From Plectosphaerella cucumerina (lineage: Eukaryota > Ascomycota > Sordariomycetes > Glomerellales > Plectosphaerellaceae), in assembly GCA_020746995.1 (NCBI GenBank), contig JAGPXD010000001.1:6138001-6202000 (forward strand): DNA of 64,000 bases, in the 5' to 3' direction. This document shows, piece by piece, positions 62,957-64,000 of this stretch; the stretch's first letter is position 1, and each line of letters begins with the position of its first letter. The notes beneath the pieces are model-generated. The model was not told the origin of the DNA, made no database searches, and saw only the letters and a program-made list of their open reading frames with translations. The translations under genes and the position numbers were made by a program.

Positions 62957-64000
62957 TTACTTCTTCTCCTTGTACGTCAGTCCCCCACCAAAGCTGAAGT
63001 CACTGTTCGCCCCTCCCATCTCGACCTTCCCCTCCGTGGCGCCCCCCGCGAACGCGCACCTTCCCAGATCCCTCTTCTCCACGCGCCCCGCGGCCGGCGA
63101 GATGTCAAACTCAAAAATGTCCATCGGCAGCCCCATGGTCGTGCACGCGTTGGGTATGTCGACGATGCCTGCGATGTGGCCCTGCACGGGCGCGCACGAC
63201 AGCAGCAGGTAGGCCTGGTAGTCGCTGTAGCCGAAACGGCGGAGGTACTCGATGCAGCGGCGTGACGTCTCGCGGTAGGCGACGGCCACGTCCATGTAGT
63301 GCTGGCGGCCGTGGGCGTCGACGCTGAAACCCTCGAAGTAGATGACGCGTCCTGGGCCAAACTGCGGCTCAACGGGACCGGGGATGTAGATGGGCGACGT
63401 GAGGGAGAGGTCGGACATGCCGGACTTGAGGACTTTGAAGTTGATGGTGATTACGCCGGCCATCTCGATGGCGCCGCAGAAGGAGATCTCGCCGTCGCCC
63501 TCTGGGGGTGGAAGTTAGGTGAGGTGAGTTCTCTGTGGGAAAAGGGGGAGACGTACGGGAGAAGTGGAGGTCGCCGACGCTGAACTTTGCGCCGGGGACG
63601 TGAACTGGGAGGTAGACCTTGCTACCGCGGCTGAGGTTCTTGATGCTGGGGGTCGTCAGCTCAGGCTCTCACTTTTGGAGCCAAGGTAACGTACTCGCAG
63701 TTGCCGCCGTGCTCAGGCCGGCCAGGAATAGTTCGCGCTCCCTCACGACCGACCCTCTCAGCCGTGGCGGCATCAGCACCACCGGCATGCGCGTTCTGCG
63801 GCAGAGGGGGCTTGGCCACCTCACGCTCCAGGCGGTTAGCAGCGATGAGCTCACCCTCGCGCTTGTTCCAGGTCTCGAGCACCTCGGCAGACGGAGCGCA
63901 GCCAAGGATGCCGGGGTGGATGAGCCCTGCGAACTTGACGCCGGGAATGTGGCGGGACGAGCAGTAGATGCCCTCAAAGTCCCAGATGGCCTTGGCCCTA
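62957..64000 (-). CDS. Formamidase, 3' part only (5' end outside the window)
   Basis: Hydrolyses formamide to formate and ammonia; nitrogen acquisition. Exons read so far are 64000-63695 (open at the window edge), 63645-63557 and 63501-62957, joined by GTACGT-type introns of 49 and 55 bp. The first part contains CSSRHIPGVKFAGLIHPGIL and TIPGRPEHGGNC. The junction restores GGNCDIKNLSRGSKVYLPVH, then AKFSVGDLHFSQGDGEISFC and GAIEMAGVITINF. The C-terminus has VDIPNACTTMGLPMDIFEFD. These blocks are the FmdA/AmdA formamidase family (fungal FmdS type). Roughly the N-terminal quarter is missing from view. It is convergent with OTU1, with 103 bp between stops. Confidence 0.93.

Overview
The window looks like nuclear DNA of a filamentous ascomycete (Pezizomycotina, most likely a Sordariomycete). 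Genes sit on both strands. Most are interrupted by 45-80 bp introns with GT(A/G)AGT-type donors, CTGAC/CTAAC branch sites and CAG/TAG acceptors. Third codon positions are GC-rich, and the protein families are typical of these fungi: Zn2Cys6 regulator, late sexual development protein, LaeA-like methyltransferase, GH125 mannosidase. No operons, CRISPR arrays, insertion sequences, tRNA or rRNA genes were found. Exon joins below were worked out by reading splice sites and checking that the frame is kept across every junction.

Layout. 0-12.8 kb: Zn2Cys6 regulator (+), LsdA-like ferritin-fold secreted protein (-), OGG1 8-oxoguanine glycosylase (-), ALG6 glucosyltransferase (-), short BRO1-domain protein (+), serine-rich conserved unknown (-). 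12.8-21 kb: gene-poor, holding a very small two-exon cysteine-rich zinc-ribbon protein (-) and a MOB2-type kinase activator (+). 21-32.6 kb: serine-rich unknown (+), Asteroid/XPG-like nuclease-fold protein (-), PRS1-type PRPP synthetase with an insertion (+), Cid1-like nucleotidyltransferase with a split catalytic domain (-). 33.5-40.8 kb: TFIIF alpha (+), CWC26/Bud13 splicing factor (-), TRAPPIII subunit TRS85 (+), small ABM-fold protein (-). 41.8-46.7 kb: orphan helical protein (+), nine-exon LaeA-like methyltransferase (+), CHMP7/Chm7-like ESCRT protein (+). 46.9-54.5 kb: RAD18 (-) divergent from the Pol delta subunit POLD3/Cdc27 (+), GH125 alpha-mannosidase (+), class I/II aminotransferase (+). 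54.6-64 kb: ESA1 acetyltransferase (-), RSC1/2-type double-bromodomain/BAH protein (-), OTU1 deubiquitinase (+), and a formamidase (-) cut off by the window end.

Most of the content is conserved housekeeping: DNA repair and damage tolerance (OGG1, RAD18, POLD3), chromatin (ESA1, RSC1), transcription and splicing (TFIIF alpha, CWC26), trafficking and ESCRT (TRS85, Chm7, BRO1, OTU1), and metabolism (PRS1, ALG6, GH125, formamidase). Points deserving a second look are the 50-residue zinc-ribbon protein, three introns best explained by GC-AG splicing, the tandem zinc fingers of OTU1, the split palm domain of the Cid1-like enzyme, the RAD18/POLD3 shared promoter with an MluI-box, and the orphan gene at 41.8 kb. 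I did not find a convincing multi-gene novel system.
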